A DNA stretch of 7,344 nucleotides from an uncultured Clostridia bacterium (lineage in GTDB: Bacteria > Bacillota > Clostridia > Oscillospirales > Ruminococcaceae), in the NCBI GenBank assembly GCA_945931735.1, contig CAMEPN010000085.1:1-7344 (forward strand), written 5' to 3'. Within the stretch, counting starts at the first letter, position 1, and the number at the start of each line of letters is the position of its first letter. The translations under genes were made by a program, and so were the position numbers. Shown here piece by piece: positions 6,396 to 7,344 of the stretch. The notes under the pieces were generated by a model, which worked only from the letters and a program-made list of their open reading frames with translations, ran no database searches and was not told the DNA's origin.

Positions 6396-6643
6396 CTTTG
6401 TTCCACCAAACCTTTCCTGTAATTAATTATATATTCTGCCAGATCGCCGATAGTATTTATTACATGGTCGCCTGTAAATCTTATATCGTAGTTATCCTCT
6501 ACCCCGACCGCGAAGAGCGTGAGCTGGAGCGAATCCAGACCGAGATCCCCGCGCAGGGCGGTATTTTCCGAGAGCGCGTCGCATTTTACCTCGGGCGCGA
6601 CGGTGTTCAGAATGACCTTTAATTCGTTCAATATATCTTTCAT
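6392..6643 (-). CDS. Acyl carrier protein
   Basis: This 83-residue protein has the size, acidity and four-helix pattern of acyl carrier proteins. The phosphopantetheine site is GLDSLQL with S38 as the modified Ser, preceded by the usual acidic turn (LRGDLGLDSL). A 4'-phosphopantetheine arm on S38 would hold acyl groups as thioesters. It is probably a secondary, pathway-specific carrier and not the housekeeping AcpP: no fab genes are next to it, and it lies between an acyltransferase-like gene and a patatin gene. CGGAG is placed 6-7 nt before the ATG. The start is 1 nt after the upstream stop and the end overlaps the next start. No phosphopantetheinyl transferase or acyl-ACP synthetase is in the window, so how it is charged is unknown. 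Confidence 0.92.
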   Translation of the reverse strand: MKDILNELKVILNTVAPEVKCDALSENTALRGDLGLDSLQLTLFAVGVEDNYDIRFTGDHVINTIGDLAEYIINYRKGLVEQR

Positions 6644-6644
6644 A

Positions 6645-7220
6645 CTATTCTCCGCATTTCGGTTCAGCCGAGTGCAGCTCTGAGACCGCGGTGCAAAGGC
6701 GGCCGGACTCTTTTTTGAGCTGTTCGGAGGTGAGCCTTGTGTTTTCGTCGGGGCGCAGCGGCTTTCCTGCGGTCAGTTTTCGGCGGCGCGGGAAGAGATG
6801 CCTTCCGCAGTCCGCAGCGGTGCTGTACATCGGGACGATCTCCGCTCCGCTCATCAGCGAGAGTAGCACTGCTGCGGCGCTCAGCTCGGACGCCCTTTTT
6901 CCGTCGGGGAACGCGAGCAGGCTCTGCCCCTCGCTCAGCCGCCTCAGCGCGCTATGGAGCCACTCGGTGTTCATTCCGCCTTTTGCGGTTATGAGGTGCT
7001 TTTCCTTAAGGGCGCGCAGCAGCCTGTCGGAGTCATATTCCTCCTGCGTGACCAGCACACAGGAGCCTTCCGCGCAAAGCGACGCGACGGCATCTCTGGG
7101 GCGTACGCCGCCGATGAAATATATGCGCGGTCGGTCGTTTCCCGTGCTTATCTGCGGAAAGCACTTTATTTTTCCCAGCAGGGAGAGCAGCACATTGCGC
7201 AGCGCGCAGAGCTTTTCCAT
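6645..7220 (-). CDS. Divergent PlsC-like (LPLAT) acyltransferase
   Basis: This 191-residue protein resembles a shortened PlsC/LPLAT acyltransferase. The FPEGTR substrate-binding motif is recognisable as LLAFPDGKRAS, followed at the right distance by LLSLMSGAEIVPMY, like the GAxIVPV strand of the family. The catalytic HX4D motif is not clear: the expected site reads FIGGVRPRDAV, with the Asp kept but Gly in the His position. It may be inactive, use another residue, or act as a partner of the ACP; the family call is moderate. Only a short hydrophobic N-terminus (NVLLSLLGKI) suggests membrane contact. The ATG at 7220 is chosen because AAAGGAGG lies 7 nt upstream, on top of the in-frame extension to 7265. 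It is the first gene of the operon, 1 nt before the ACP gene. Confidence 0.6.
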   Translation of the reverse strand: MEKLCALRNVLLSLLGKIKCFPQISTGNDRPRIYFIGGVRPRDAVASLCAEGSCVLVTQEEYDSDRLLRALKEKHLITAKGGMNTEWLHSALRRLSEGQSLLAFPDGKRASELSAAAVLLSLMSGAEIVPMYSTAADCGRHLFPRRRKLTAGKPLRPDENTRLTSEQLKKESGRLCTAVSELHSAEPKCGE

Positions 7221-7251
7221 GCATATGCCTCCTTTGCCTTTTATTCCTTTA

Positions 7252-7260
7252 ATTATATCA
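7252..7260 (-). promoter_or_regulatory. Extended -10 promoter of the acyltransferase-ACP-patatin-GNAT operon
   Basis: On the minus strand TGATATAAT (7260 down to 7252) is a perfect extended -10. The best -35-like hexamer, TTTACA at 7283-7278, is 20 nt away, too far to be ideal, so the TG extension may carry the promoter. Transcription would start near 7245, about 25 nt before the start codon. Confidence 0.6.
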
Positions 7261-7344
7261 CCCAAAAATTAATTTTTTGTAAACTTTCGGTCTTTTATCG
7301 CAAAATTGACGCTTTAGCACCGTCGGGCTTAACGGATATTAAGG
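7261..7344. other. Right-edge intergenic sequence
   Basis: No gene or clear terminator is visible here. It holds an A+T-rich palindrome (AAAATTAATTTT) just upstream of the promoter and a possible imperfect stem near 7308-7340. The gene on the far side is outside the window, so orientation and operon neighbours cannot be judged. Confidence 0.4.

Noticed and set aside
5889..6422. Plus-strand frame of 177 codons
   Set aside because: It is antisense to the patatin gene, whose catalytic motifs are intact.
6691..7272. Plus-strand frame of 193 codons opposite the PlsC-like gene
   Set aside because: It is Ser/Arg-rich with no motif, and the minus frame has the ribosome site, promoter and tight operon spacing.

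Overview
The window looks like chromosome from a Gram-positive Clostridia-type bacterium, possibly a Ruminococcus or another Oscillospiraceae; the genus is a guess. The support is strong AGGAGG-like ribosome sites, near-consensus sigma-A promoters, two lipoboxes, hairpin-plus-T-run terminators and ATGA-coupled genes. An integrated mobile element appears to end inside the window, and ordinary chromosome follows it.

Left part, about 1-1740, is the probable end of an integrative element. A minus-strand gene cut by the left edge encodes the start of a DUF3987/YfjI-like protein. A divergent XRE-family regulator is read rightwards from a consensus promoter that carries a dyad over its -10 box. Short direct repeats follow, and then a piece of a tRNA-Trp gene that holds only the anticodon loop, T arm, acceptor strand and CCA. 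This is what remains when an integrase recombines at a tRNA anticodon loop, so it is read here as an att site. No integrase and no intact tRNA-Trp lie in the window.

Middle part, 1741-4700, begins with two tandem terminators that probably belonged to the original tRNA. A promoter at 1884-1912 is covered by a long inverted repeat. It drives two overlapping genes for secreted lipoproteins: a serine hydrolase of the beta-lactamase/PBP class C fold and a CapA-family (PGA_cap) metallophosphatase-like protein. Both have a low-complexity linker between the lipid anchor and the domain, so both should act on the outer face of the membrane, probably on cell-wall or capsule material.

Right part, 4650-7260, is a tight minus-strand operon. 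Read in transcription order it encodes a divergent PlsC-like acyltransferase, an acyl carrier protein, a patatin-like lipase and a tandem-GNAT acetyltransferase. Successive genes are 1 nt apart or overlap by ATGA. The operon starts at an extended -10 promoter and ends at a bidirectional terminator shared with the convergent lipoprotein genes. The gene set suggests a small acyl-transfer or lipid-remodelling pathway, but its product cannot be told from sequence. This operon and the element boundary are the two most interesting parts of the window.
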